A stretch of 46,414 bases of DNA, taken from contig JAEENM010000014.1 of the NCBI GenBank assembly GCA_016283745.1, forward strand, positions 1 to 46,414, given 5' to 3'. The notes below the pieces were generated by a model. That model saw only the letters and a program-made list of their open reading frames with translations, made no database searches and had not been told where the DNA came from. Of the stretch, positions 39,500 to 46,414 are shown piece after piece (the first letter of the stretch is position 1; each line of letters begins with the position of its first letter). Source of the stretch: Bacteroidales bacterium. Lineage in GTDB: Bacteria; Bacteroidota; Bacteroidia; Bacteroidales; P3. Position numbers and translations under genes: made by a program.

Positions 39500-42436
39500 A
39501 TGTCAGAAGAAACAAAAAGTATCAGATTAAGCAAAGCCGCAAAGGAATTCAACATCGGCGTAAGCACCGCCGTTGATTTCCTCAAAAAGAAAGGACATCA
39601 GATTGACGACAATCCCAACACGAAAATTCCGGAAGAGTTGTACAACCTTCTTGCGAAAAATTTCCAGTCGGAACGCGCTGTAAAGGAGAACGCCGACAAG
39701 ATACAGATTTCCACCACGGTGAAAAACTCCGCCGTGCTGGACGCATCGAAAGAACAGAAAGACGAAACCTCCGAACAGCCCAAAGCTGACGACAAGGAGA
39801 CGGCTGCCAAAACTGTCGCCAAAAAGGCTGCGGCCAAAGAGGAAGCCAAATCCTCCGAACCCGCTCCCGCCAAAGAGCCTGCCAAGAAAGCAAAAACCAA
39901 AGCCAAGGCAGAGCCCAAAGCGAAAGCCGAGCCCGCCGAAGAGCCCGAACAGGAGAAGAAGGAAGAGGTGAAAGAGGAGCCCAAGACAAAGATAATAGCT
40001 CCCGACACCCAAATCCCCGACGTGGCCACCGACCTTTCTGTGAAAGTCGTCGACCGTATCGACATTGACGCCATCACCGAGCAGAACCGTCCCACCAAAA
40101 GGACCAAAGAGCAGAAAGAGAAAGAACGCAAGGAGCGCAAAAAAAACTCCGAAGCCATCACCAAGGCAATGGAGAAAGCCGCCCATGAAGCCGAAGCGGA
40201 ATCGCAGAAAGAGGAGGAAGCTCCCAAACCCGAACCCGCTCCCAAGCCCGAAACCATCAAGGCTGTGGCTCCTAAGCTCGAAGGTCCCAAGATTCTGGGC
40301 AAGATAGACCTGCCGACACCCGAACAACGCACCAAACCCTCCAAGAAAGAGGAAGGCGGACGTAAGAAAAAACGTAAACGCATAGGCGAAGGCCCCGTGG
40401 ATATCAACAACCCCAATAACCAAGGCGGCAACGCTCCCAAAAAGAAAGAACAACGCAACGAACAGCCCGCAGGACAAGGTGGCGGCAAGAAACGCGACAA
40501 GAAAAAAGCCGCCAAACAGCCCGTGGTGATCGACGAGAAAGAAATCGAAAAACAGATTCACGACAACCTTGCCCGTCTGGCTCCTATGGGTAAGTCGAAG
40601 ACCTCCAAACACCGCCGCGAGAAACGTAAGAAAATACAAGAGCAGATCGAAGACCAGCAGATGATGGAAATGGAGAGCCAGAATGTGCTCAAAGTAACGG
40701 AATTTGTCACCGCCAACGACCTGGCCACCATGATGAACAAACCCGTTAACGAAATCATCTCCACCTGCTTTATGGTGGGCATACCCATCTCCATCAACCA
40801 GCGTCTGGGCGCCGAAACCATACAACTCATCGCCGACGAGTTCGGATTCCAGATCAACTTTGTCAGCGCCGAGGTGGTGGATGCCATAAGCGAGATTGAG
40901 GAGCACGACAGCGAGAGCGACCTCAAGCCCCGCAACCCCATCGTTACCGTTATGGGACACGTGGACCACGGTAAGACATCGCTGCTCGACTACATACGCA
41001 AGACCAACGTCATTGCCGGTGAGGCCGGCGGCATCACCCAGCACATAGGTGCCTACGAGGTGGAGATGCCCGACGGACGTAAGATAACCTTCCTCGACAC
41101 CCCCGGTCACGAAGCCTTCACCGCCATGCGTGCCCGCGGCGCCAGCATCACCGACATAGCTATCATCGTGATAGCCGCCGACGACAAAGTGATGCCGCAG
41201 ACAGTTGAAGCCATCAACCACGCACAGGCCGCCAACGTGCCTATTGTATTTGCCATCAACAAGATAGACAAACCCGGCGCCGACCCCGACCGCATCAAGA
41301 CAGAGCTGGCCAACATGAACCTCCTTGTAGAGGAATGGGGCGGCAAATACCAGAGTCAGGACATCGCCGCCAAAAAAGGCATCAACATCGACCTGCTGTT
41401 GGAGAAGGTGCTGCTCGAAGCCGAGATGCTCGACCTCAAGGCCAACCCCAACAAACGTGCCAAAGGCACCATCATCGAGTCGTCGCTCGACAAAGGCCGC
41501 GGATATGTGGCCAAGATTCTGGTGCAGGACGGCACCATACGCCAAGGCGACCCCGTGGTGGCAGGCAGCCATTTCGGACGTGTGAAAGCCATGTACAACG
41601 AACGTAACCAGATAGTGAAAGAGGCCGGCCCATCGACTCCCGTGCTGCTGCTCGGACTCGACGGCGCACCGCAGGCCGGCGACACTTTCAACGTGATGGA
41701 AAACGAGAAAGAGGCCAAAGAAATTGCCACACGCCGTCACCAGCTGCAACGCGAGCAAAGCATTCGCACACAGACACATATCACCCTCGACGAGATCGGC
41801 CGCCGCATAGCCCTCGGCGATTTCAAGGAGCTGAACCTCATCGTGAAAGGCGACGTGGACGGATCGGTGGAAGCCCTCTCCGACTCGCTGCTGAAACTCT
41901 CCACAAGCGAGGTGCAGGTGAACGTGATACTCAAAGGCGTGGGACAAATCACCGAATCGGACGTGCAGCTGGCCATAGCCTCCAACGCCGTCATCATCGG
42001 ATTCCAGGTGCGTCCTTCGCTTACAGCACGCAAGCTGGCCGAAGCCGAACAAATCGACATACGTCTGTATTCCATCATCTACACCGCCATCAACGAGCTG
42101 AAAGACGCTATCGAAGGCATGCTTTCGCCCGAAATTCAGGAGAAAGTGGTGGCCAACCTCGAAGTGCAGGAGACTTTCCGCATCTCCAAAGTGGGAACCA
42201 TTGCCGGTTGTGTTTGCCTCGACGGAAAAATCAACAAAAACACCAACGTGCGCGTTATCCGCGACGGTATTGTGGTTTACACCGGAAACCTCGCCTCCCT
42301 CAAACGTTTCAAGGACGAGGTGAAAGAGGTGGTGTCGGGACAGGACTGCGGTCTGAACATCGAGAATTTCAACGACATCAAGGTTGGCGACATTATCGAA
42401 GGCTACGAACAAATCGAGATAAAGAGAAAACTGTAG
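39500..42436 (+). CDS. infB: Translation initiation factor IF-2
   Basis: The 978-aa GTPase brings initiator tRNA to the ribosome. The N-terminus has an IF2N-like helix ([20 protein letters not shown]), then a long Lys/Glu/Ala/Pro-rich linker of low complexity (about 75-390). The GTPase domain begins near 480 with GHVDHGKT at 486-493, then DTPGHEAF and NKIDKPGA. Domains II-IV follow, ending in [16 protein letters not shown]. The start at 39500 is preceded by AAGGAGG 9 nt upstream, one of few clear ribosome-binding sites here. The linker is longer than in many bacteria but normal for Bacteroidota. Confidence 0.96.
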   Translation: MSEETKSIRLSKAAKEFNIGVSTAVDFLKKKGHQIDDNPNTKIPEELYNLLAKNFQSERAVKENADKIQISTTVKNSAVLDASKEQKDETSEQPKADDKETAAKTVAKKAAAKEEAKSSEPAPAKEPAKKAKTKAKAEPKAKAEPAEEPEQEKKEEVKEEPKTKIIAPDTQIPDVATDLSVKVVDRIDIDAITEQNRPTKRTKEQKEKERKERKKNSEAITKAMEKAAHEAEAESQKEEEAPKPEPAPKPETIKAVAPKLEGPKILGKIDLPTPEQRTKPSKKEEGGRKKKRKRIGEGPVDINNPNNQGGNAPKKKEQRNEQPAGQGGGKKRDKKKAAKQPVVIDEKEIEKQIHDNLARLAPMGKSKTSKHRREKRKKIQEQIEDQQMMEMESQNVLKVTEFVTANDLATMMNKPVNEIISTCFMVGIPISINQRLGAETIQLIADEFGFQINFVSAEVVDAISEIEEHDSESDLKPRNPIVTVMGHVDHGKTSLLDYIRKTNVIAGEAGGITQHIGAYEVEMPDGRKITFLDTPGHEAFTAMRARGASITDIAIIVIAADDKVMPQTVEAINHAQAANVPIVFAINKIDKPGADPDRIKTELANMNLLVEEWGGKYQSQDIAAKKGINIDLLLEKVLLEAEMLDLKANPNKRAKGTIIESSLDKGRGYVAKILVQDGTIRQGDPVVAGSHFGRVKAMYNERNQIVKEAGPSTPVLLLGLDGAPQAGDTFNVMENEKEAKEIATRRHQLQREQSIRTQTHITLDEIGRRIALGDFKELNLIVKGDVDGSVEALSDSLLKLSTSEVQVNVILKGVGQITESDVQLAIASNAVIIGFQVRPSLTARKLAEAEQIDIRLYSIIYTAINELKDAIEGMLSPEIQEKVVANLEVQETFRISKVGTIAGCVCLDGKINKNTNVRVIRDGIVVYTGNLASLKRFKDEVKEVVSGQDCGLNIENFNDIKVGDIIEGYEQIEIKRKL

Positions 42437-42464
42437 TCGTCGCCATTTCGAGTAAAACCAATTC

Positions 42465-42496
42465 AAGGGAAATCCGAAAGGGTTTCCCTTTTTTTG
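42465..42496 (+). terminator. Intrinsic terminator of the rimP-nusA-infB operon
   Basis: AAGGGAAA (42465-42472) pairs with TTTCCCTT (42483-42490) with inner CC/GG pairs around GAAA, followed by more T. Confidence 0.8.
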
Positions 42497-42857
42497 TGAT
42501 TTTGAGGCCGATGGAGACTGACATTGTGGTCGCTGCGCTCAAAACTAATTATTTCTTTTGACCACAGATTACACGGATTTAACAGATTTATATATGGAGG
42601 TTATATAAAATATGAATTATTTAAAAACACCTGTTTTCTTGCAATTTTTGGTTCGTTATTTCTCGTGTTTTTAGATGTTTTATTTAGAAAAATTTGGTTC
42701 AAAATTATAAAAAAAAAGATATAAAAAACCACAAAATCTCACCTCGAACAGACAAAAAAAAGGCAAAAACAAAGCTTAATGCGACGAAAAACAGCAATGG
42801 CTAATTCTTTGTTTATCAAATAATTGTACTGACACAAAACAAAAATAGGACAAAATT
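42497..42857. other. AT-rich spacer without a supported gene
   Basis: The stretch between the infB terminator and the tRNA-Val promoter is AT-rich. It contains a phrase related to ACCACAGATTACACGG followed by ATTTAACAGATT (42559-42589), an intergenic sequence type seen again in weaker form near 6490. Short ORFs here have no coding character. Confidence 0.5.
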
Positions 42858-42889
42858 TTTGGCTAATCGGAAAAAAAGTCGTACCTTTG
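42858..42889 (+). promoter_or_regulatory. Promoter of tRNA-Val
   Basis: TTTG (42858-42861), 20 nt, TACCTTTG (42882-42889), 26 nt before the tRNA. Confidence 0.7.
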
Positions 42890-42915
42890 CACTCGCAAAA
42901 AGAGATAGTTTGCAC

Positions 42916-42990
42916 GGGAGCATAGCTCAGTTGGTTCAGAGCATCTGCCTTACAAGCAGAGGGTCATAGGTTCGACTCCTATTGTTCCCA
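42916..42990 (+). tRNA. tRNA-Val (anticodon TAC)
   Basis: Acceptor GGGAGCA (42916-42922) pairs with TGTTCCC (42983-42989). The anticodon loop CTTACAA gives TAC, and the T loop GTTCGACTC is present. CCA is not encoded (CGA follows the discriminator A), unlike the tRNA-Asp at 8633. Confidence 0.95.
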
Positions 42991-42992
42991 CG

Positions 42993-43025
42993 AAAAAAAG
43001 GACTTCGTTTCGGAGTCCTTTTTTA
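42993..43025 (+). terminator. Intrinsic terminator after tRNA-Val
   Basis: AAAGGACTTCG pairs with CGGAGTCCTTT (one G-U pair) around TTT and is followed by T. Confidence 0.8.
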
Positions 43026-43029
43026 TTTA

Positions 43030-43185
43030 CATGTGAGGTTGAGTTGTTGAATTGTTGAGTTGTTTAACTGAAAACTGCAAACTCAAAACTACAAACTCAT
43101 TAAAAATCCTTGAACTCTGAACTAAAATGGTCGCTCGTCATTTGTCCTTTGACTTTAGACTTTTGACCTTTGACTAATCTCGTTC
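43030..43185. repeat. Low-complexity intergenic repeats
   Basis: Degenerate tandem words (GTTGAGTTGTTGAATTGTTG; AAACTGCAAACTCAAAACTA; TTTGAC/TTTAGAC/TTTTGACC units at 43147-43175) fill the gap between tRNA-Val and the peptidase gene. No gene is seen. Confidence 0.55.
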
Positions 43186-43210
43186 CGCTCTCCGAGTTCC
43201 GCATTCCGAA

Positions 43211-43233
43211 TTGAAAAAAAAATCGTATCTTTG
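43211..43233 (+). promoter_or_regulatory. Promoter of the M49-family peptidase gene
   Basis: TTG (43211-43213), 12 nt of A-tract ending in TCG, then TATCTTTG (43226-43233), 34 nt before ATG 43268. Confidence 0.65.
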
Positions 43234-43267
43234 CAAACTCAAACAACAAATAAAAAACATCAAAAAA

Positions 43268-44911
43268 ATGAAAAAAACAGCTTTATTTTTAACCACTGTG
43301 GCACTGGTTCTTATGAGCGGATGCGGCAACAAAAACGCTGAACCTGCTGCCACCCAAGAAAAATCGGATATGCAGAAAAAAGTAGAGGAATTTGCCGAGG
43401 TCACCCTCACCACCGACCTCAGCGTGCTCAGCGAGAAAGAGCGCCAGATTATTCCTATCTTCATCCAGATTGCCGAAATTATGGACGACCTGTTCTGGCA
43501 GCAGACCTACGGCGACAAAACTCTGCTCGACACCATCAGCGACCCGTGGATGAAAGACTTCGCCATGATTAACTACGGTCCGTGGGAACGTCTGAACAGC
43601 AACAAGCCTTTCGTGCCCGGCTACGGCGAGAAACCAAAAGGTGCCTGCTTCTACCCCACCGACATGACCAAGGAGGAGTTCGAGGCTCTGGCCGACAACG
43701 CAAAAACCAGCCTCTACACCGTGCTTCGCCGCAACGACGAAGGCAAACTCACCGTGGTGCCCTACCACGAAGCCTACAAAGAACAGCTTGCCAAAGTCGA
43801 CTCCCTTATGGGCGAAGCCATAGCTCTGGCCGAGAACGCCGGACTGAAGAAATACCTCACCGAACGCCGCAAAGCCTTCCAAACCGACGAATACTACAAT
43901 AGCGACATCGCTTGGATGGACATGAAAGACGGCCTGCTCGATTTTGTGGTTGGTCCTATCGAAAACTACGAGGACGAACTCTTCGGCTACAAAGCCGCCT
44001 ACGAGGCTTTCATCCTTGTGAAAGACCAGAAATGGAGCGAAGACCTCGCCAAATTCACCAAGATGCTGCCCGAACTGCAGAAAAACCTGCCCTGTGACCC
44101 CAAATATAAAAAGGAACTCCCGGGCACCGACTCCGACCTCAACGTTTACGACGTAATCTACTACGCCGGCGACTGCAACTCGGCCTCCAAGACCATCGCC
44201 ATCAACCTACCCAACGACGAGAAAGTGCACGTGAAAAAAGGCACCCGTCGTCTGCAGCTGAAAAACGCCATGAAAGCCAAATTCGACCACATACTGCTGC
44301 CCATCTCCAACTTGCTTATCGACGAGTCGCAGATCGACAACGTAACCTTCGACGCTTTCTTCAGCAATGTTACTTTCCACGAAGTGGCCCACGGACTTGG
44401 CGTTAAAGTTACCACCAAAGGCGAAAGCCTCCGTGCATCCCTCAAGGAACAGTACAGCGCATGGGAAGAAGGCAAAGCCGACATCCTTGGCCTGTATATG
44501 GTTCAAAGCCTTATCGAAAAAGGCGAGATTACCAACATCACTGTTGAGGATGCTTACGTAACTTTCATCGCCGGACTGCTCCGCTCGGTACGTTTCGGTG
44601 CCGGCGAGGCCCACGGCCAAGCCAACATGATGTGCTTCAACTATTTCGAGGACAACGGCGCTTTCGAACGCACCAAAGAAGGCAAATATAAAGTGAATAT
44701 GGACAAAGCCCAGGAAGCCCTCAAAGGCTGGGCCGCCAAGATTCTGCAGGTGGAAGGCGAAGGCGACTACGCCGAAGCTAAGAGCTACCGCGAAAAGAAC
44801 GGTATTGTACGTCCCTCGCTGCAGGAGAGCCTCGACAAAATCTCCGAAGCCAACATTCCCGTTGACATCCGCTACAACCAAGGCATGAAAGCCCTCGGTC
44901 TGGAGAAATAA
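43268..44911 (+). CDS. M49-family (dipeptidyl-peptidase III-like) zinc metallopeptidase lipoprotein
   Basis: The protein has 547 aa from ATG 43268; the frame open to 43211 is excluded because the promoter lies within it. The lipoprotein signal is MKKTALFLTTVALVLMSGC with Cys19. The zinc motif is HEVAH at 371-375 followed by GLG, and the third ligand region is EEGKAD at 400-405, corresponding to EECRAE of the family. This matches the M49 branch with a five-residue HExxH motif instead of the six-residue HExxGH of eukaryotic dipeptidyl-peptidase III. It should cut dipeptides from short peptides while anchored in the cell envelope. It is a single gene with its own promoter and terminator. Confidence 0.85.
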   Translation: MKKTALFLTTVALVLMSGCGNKNAEPAATQEKSDMQKKVEEFAEVTLTTDLSVLSEKERQIIPIFIQIAEIMDDLFWQQTYGDKTLLDTISDPWMKDFAMINYGPWERLNSNKPFVPGYGEKPKGACFYPTDMTKEEFEALADNAKTSLYTVLRRNDEGKLTVVPYHEAYKEQLAKVDSLMGEAIALAENAGLKKYLTERRKAFQTDEYYNSDIAWMDMKDGLLDFVVGPIENYEDELFGYKAAYEAFILVKDQKWSEDLAKFTKMLPELQKNLPCDPKYKKELPGTDSDLNVYDVIYYAGDCNSASKTIAINLPNDEKVHVKKGTRRLQLKNAMKAKFDHILLPISNLLIDESQIDNVTFDAFFSNVTFHEVAHGLGVKVTTKGESLRASLKEQYSAWEEGKADILGLYMVQSLIEKGEITNITVEDAYVTFIAGLLRSVRFGAGEAHGQANMMCFNYFEDNGAFERTKEGKYKVNMDKAQEALKGWAAKILQVEGEGDYAEAKSYREKNGIVRPSLQESLDKISEANIPVDIRYNQGMKALGLEK

Positions 44912-44933
44912 AAACACTGCTTTTTAGCAACTT

Positions 44934-44965
44934 AAGAGCCGCCAATACGAGCGGCTCTTTTTTTT
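44934..44965 (+). terminator. Intrinsic terminator of the M49 peptidase gene
   Basis: AAGAGCCGC (44934-44942) pairs perfectly with GCGGCTCTT (44951-44959), followed by T. Confidence 0.85.
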
Positions 44966-45041
44966 GCCGTCGGTTATAATACGGTTTCGGTTTACGATTC
45001 TGTTTCCCCTTTGTATTTCTTTTTTCTCTTGAAATATGAAG

Positions 45042-45275
45042 AAACATTCTGTGAATGTTTCGATAGCGTAGCGGAGAACAAATAAACATTCTGTGAATGT
45101 TTCGATAGCGTAGCGGAGAACAAATAAACATTCTGTGAATGTTTCGATAGCGTAGCGGAGAACAAATAAACATTCTGTGAATGTTTCGATAGCGTAGCGG
45201 AGAATTGACAAACATTCTGTGAATGTTTCGATAGCGCAGCGGAGAAAGATGTTCTCCGCCACTTTGTGGCTATCG
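45042..45275. repeat. Five-copy 42-bp tandem repeat with internal dyad and terminal foldback
   Basis: Copies begin at 45042, 45084, 45126, 45168 and 45210, all exactly 42 bp apart. Each starts with the inverted repeat AAACATTCTGTGAATGTTT and continues CGATAGCGTAGCGGAGAA. The first four are nearly identical, and the fifth has one change (GCGCAGC). After the last copy the sequence folds back: CGATAGC (45229-45235) with GCTATCG (45269-45275) and CGGAGAA (45240-45246) with TTCTCCG (45252-45258). There are no variable spacers, so this is not a CRISPR array. Confidence 0.9.
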
Positions 45276-45374
45276 GAACAGCCACTGGCGGTTCCTTCAC
45301 ATTCCTTCCACCGCGCCACCGATTTTTTGCAAAAATCGTTTGGTTGGGGCAGGTGCCGTTTGTGCTAATAGTGG

Positions 45375-46414
45375 TTATATGTTGCTGTCCAACTGCCATT
45401 TACGGTCCTGTAGTTCAGGGTCATTGGTGTGTATTGGTAAGTTTTGGTCGCCCAACCTGCTTGCAATGCGTTCCATGCCGTTGTAGTAGTGCTTCGTATA
45501 ATAGCCGTTGCTATTAAAGTTCAAATAGCTGTTGGGGTAGAACATGGCGGTGTGGGGGTTAAAGCTTACGTTTTCCAAACGGCCGTTCACCCAGTTGGGG
45601 TTTAGGTCAAAACTGTATTTGTATGTGCGGGTGTTGGCGGCGTTGTAGCCGTAGTGTACGTATAGCAGGTTTTCATACATATATGCCTGTAGGTTGCCGT
45701 TTGCAGTAAAACGGTAGTGCTCAATTTCGGGCTGGTTGCCGGGGATATTGGTCTCCCTGCGTTGCAGGCTGCCGTTTATGCCGTACTGCTCGTTCACGTT
45801 GGTGCCGTCGGCATAGCTTATGTTGTTTGGGGCAAAGGCGGTCTGCCCTTCATTTAGGCTGCCGTAGCTGTAATAGCGTGTCTGGCTGGTGGTTGTGTTG
45901 CTGGCAAGGTCGGTCTGTTGCAGGCCGTACTGCTGTATCTTACCCCACGGGCCGTAGGTTACGCTCAGGGCGTAGGTCTGAGCGTTGGCGGCGCTTACCA
46001 GCTGGTTTGTACTGTCGTAGGCAAAGTTTTCCGTAAAGGTCTGGTTTGGCAGCCACGGGTAGCTGCTTACGGCCTGCGTAATGTTGCCTACAAGGTCGTA
46101 GGTGTATGCCGTGTGCGACAGCTGGCTGTTGCCGCTAAGGGTTGTTATGTCCGTCAAACGGCGGTTTTGCGGGTGGTAGGCGTACTGCATCTTAAGGCCG
46201 TTGCCGTACTTGCGGCTTGTAACGGCCCCAAACTTGTCGTACAGCACGCTGTCCAGATAATTGCTCATCTTAAACAGCTGTCCGCCGCGGTCGTAGTCGT
46301 AGCTCACCGTCTCGCCGTCGGGGTAGGTTATGGAGGTGGTGCGTCCCCAGCTGTCGTATTCGTACTGCGTGGTAAGGGCAAGGTCGGTGGCAAGGAAAGG
46401 CAGCGCGTAGGTGC
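45375..46414 (-). CDS. YD-repeat (RHS-type) protein, C-terminal part, 5' end outside window
   Basis: The frame is open to the window edge, and only the last 346 or so residues are visible. The sequence is full of Tyr-Asp repeat units (YEYDSWGRTTSITYPDG, YDYDRGGQLFKM, YTYDLVGNITQ, FAYDSTNQLVSA), which build the beta-cage of RHS and teneurin-like proteins. The end reads GYYTKHYYNGMERIASRLGD, the usual lead-in to the RHS core, but the protein stops 26 residues later without the DHLG core motif or a toxin tip. It may be a truncated or degraded RHS gene. The 42-bp repeat array starts 100 nt after its stop. Confidence 0.82.
   Translation of the reverse strand, partial: TYALPFLATDLALTTQYEYDSWGRTTSITYPDGETVSYDYDRGGQLFKMSNYLDSVLYDKFGAVTSRKYGNGLKMQYAYHPQNRRLTDITTLSGNSQLSHTAYTYDLVGNITQAVSSYPWLPNQTFTENFAYDSTNQLVSAANAQTYALSVTYGPWGKIQQYGLQQTDLASNTTTSQTRYYSYGSLNEGQTAFAPNNISYADGTNVNEQYGINGSLQRRETNIPGNQPEIEHYRFTANGNLQAYMYENLLYVHYGYNAANTRTYKYSFDLNPNWVNGRLENVSFNPHTAMFYPNSYLNFNSNGYYTKHYYNGMERIASRLGDQNLPIHTNDPELQDRKWQLDSNI

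Noticed and set aside
39527-42466. A 979-codon open frame on the minus strand opposite infB
   Set aside because: It mirrors infB over its whole length. The codon pattern of infB leaves the opposite strand open, and the translation is low-complexity Phe/Leu/His-rich with no domain.
42524-42724. Small membrane protein of 66 aa, or a 20-aa peptide from the ATG near 42611
   Set aside because: The frame is AT-rich intergenic DNA, starts inside repeat-like sequence, and has no supporting promoter; a GGAGG upstream of the 20-aa frame alone is too weak.
45042-45275. CRISPR array
   Set aside because: The 42-bp units are contiguous and nearly identical with no unique spacers, and no cas genes are nearby.
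44924-45399. A minus-strand protein with repeated 14-residue units across the tandem array
   Set aside because: The 42-bp period is a multiple of three, so all frames repeat as peptides; there is no start, promoter or composition that supports coding.

Overview
The window looks like a chromosomal segment of a Bacteroidota bacterium, most likely order Bacteroidales. Promoters repeatedly show the Bacteroidota -7 box TAnnTTTG, often with TTTG 19-20 nt upstream. Shine-Dalgarno sequences are scarce. The tmRNA tag GENTYALAA is close to the Bacteroides-type tag. One secreted protein ends in a type IX secretion (T9SS) sorting domain, and a PorE-like TPR/propeller/OmpA protein is present. Most core genes are moderately GC-rich; intergenic DNA and the block at about 18.8-23.2 kb are visibly AT-rich.

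Layout. 0-8.4 kb is housekeeping: a TerC-family membrane protein (cut by the window edge), an acyltransferase, a family 2 glycosyltransferase, an MFS transporter, the pyrK-pyrD pair of class 1B dihydroorotate dehydrogenase, and a BadF-type sugar kinase. 8.6-9.2 kb holds tRNA-Asp and tmRNA. 9.4-10.2 kb is a graveyard beside ssrA, with the N-terminus of a tyrosine integrase, an unrecognised ORF remnant and the first 14 residues of a serine recombinase. 10.3-16.8 kb is a TetR-controlled export operon (TetR, TolC, HlyD, two ABC ATPases, two ABC-2 permeases) that resembles E. coli cecR-ybhGFSR with ybhF split into two genes. 16.85-23.1 kb looks like a defence-type island: WYL regulator, RhuM-family protein, HIRAN protein, then a probable type IIS restriction-modification pair (fused double adenine methyltransferase plus HNH nuclease) behind an unusual hairpin-rich leader.

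23.3-34.2 kb, mostly on the minus strand, carries a T9SS cargo protein, a peptide-type substrate-binding lipoprotein coupled to an amidohydrolase, two unknown membrane or lipoproteins, a MalY/PatB C-S lyase, miaA and the large PorE-like protein with an extra retropepsin-like tail. 34.4-42.4 kb (plus strand) carries ddl, recJ and the rimP-nusA-infB operon, whose leader contains an intrinsic-terminator hairpin. 42.9-46.4 kb holds tRNA-Val, an M49-family metallopeptidase lipoprotein, a 42-bp tandem repeat array and the 3' end of a YD-repeat (RHS-type) gene that leaves the window.

The points most worth a second look are the leader hairpins in front of the restriction-modification genes, the ssrA-side recombinase relics that may mark one edge of a genomic island, the retropepsin-like extension on the PorE-like protein, the attenuator-like hairpin before rimP-nusA-infB, and a recurrent promoter layout with TTG exactly 12 nt upstream of TAnnTTTG. 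All function calls come from reading motifs; no database search was run.
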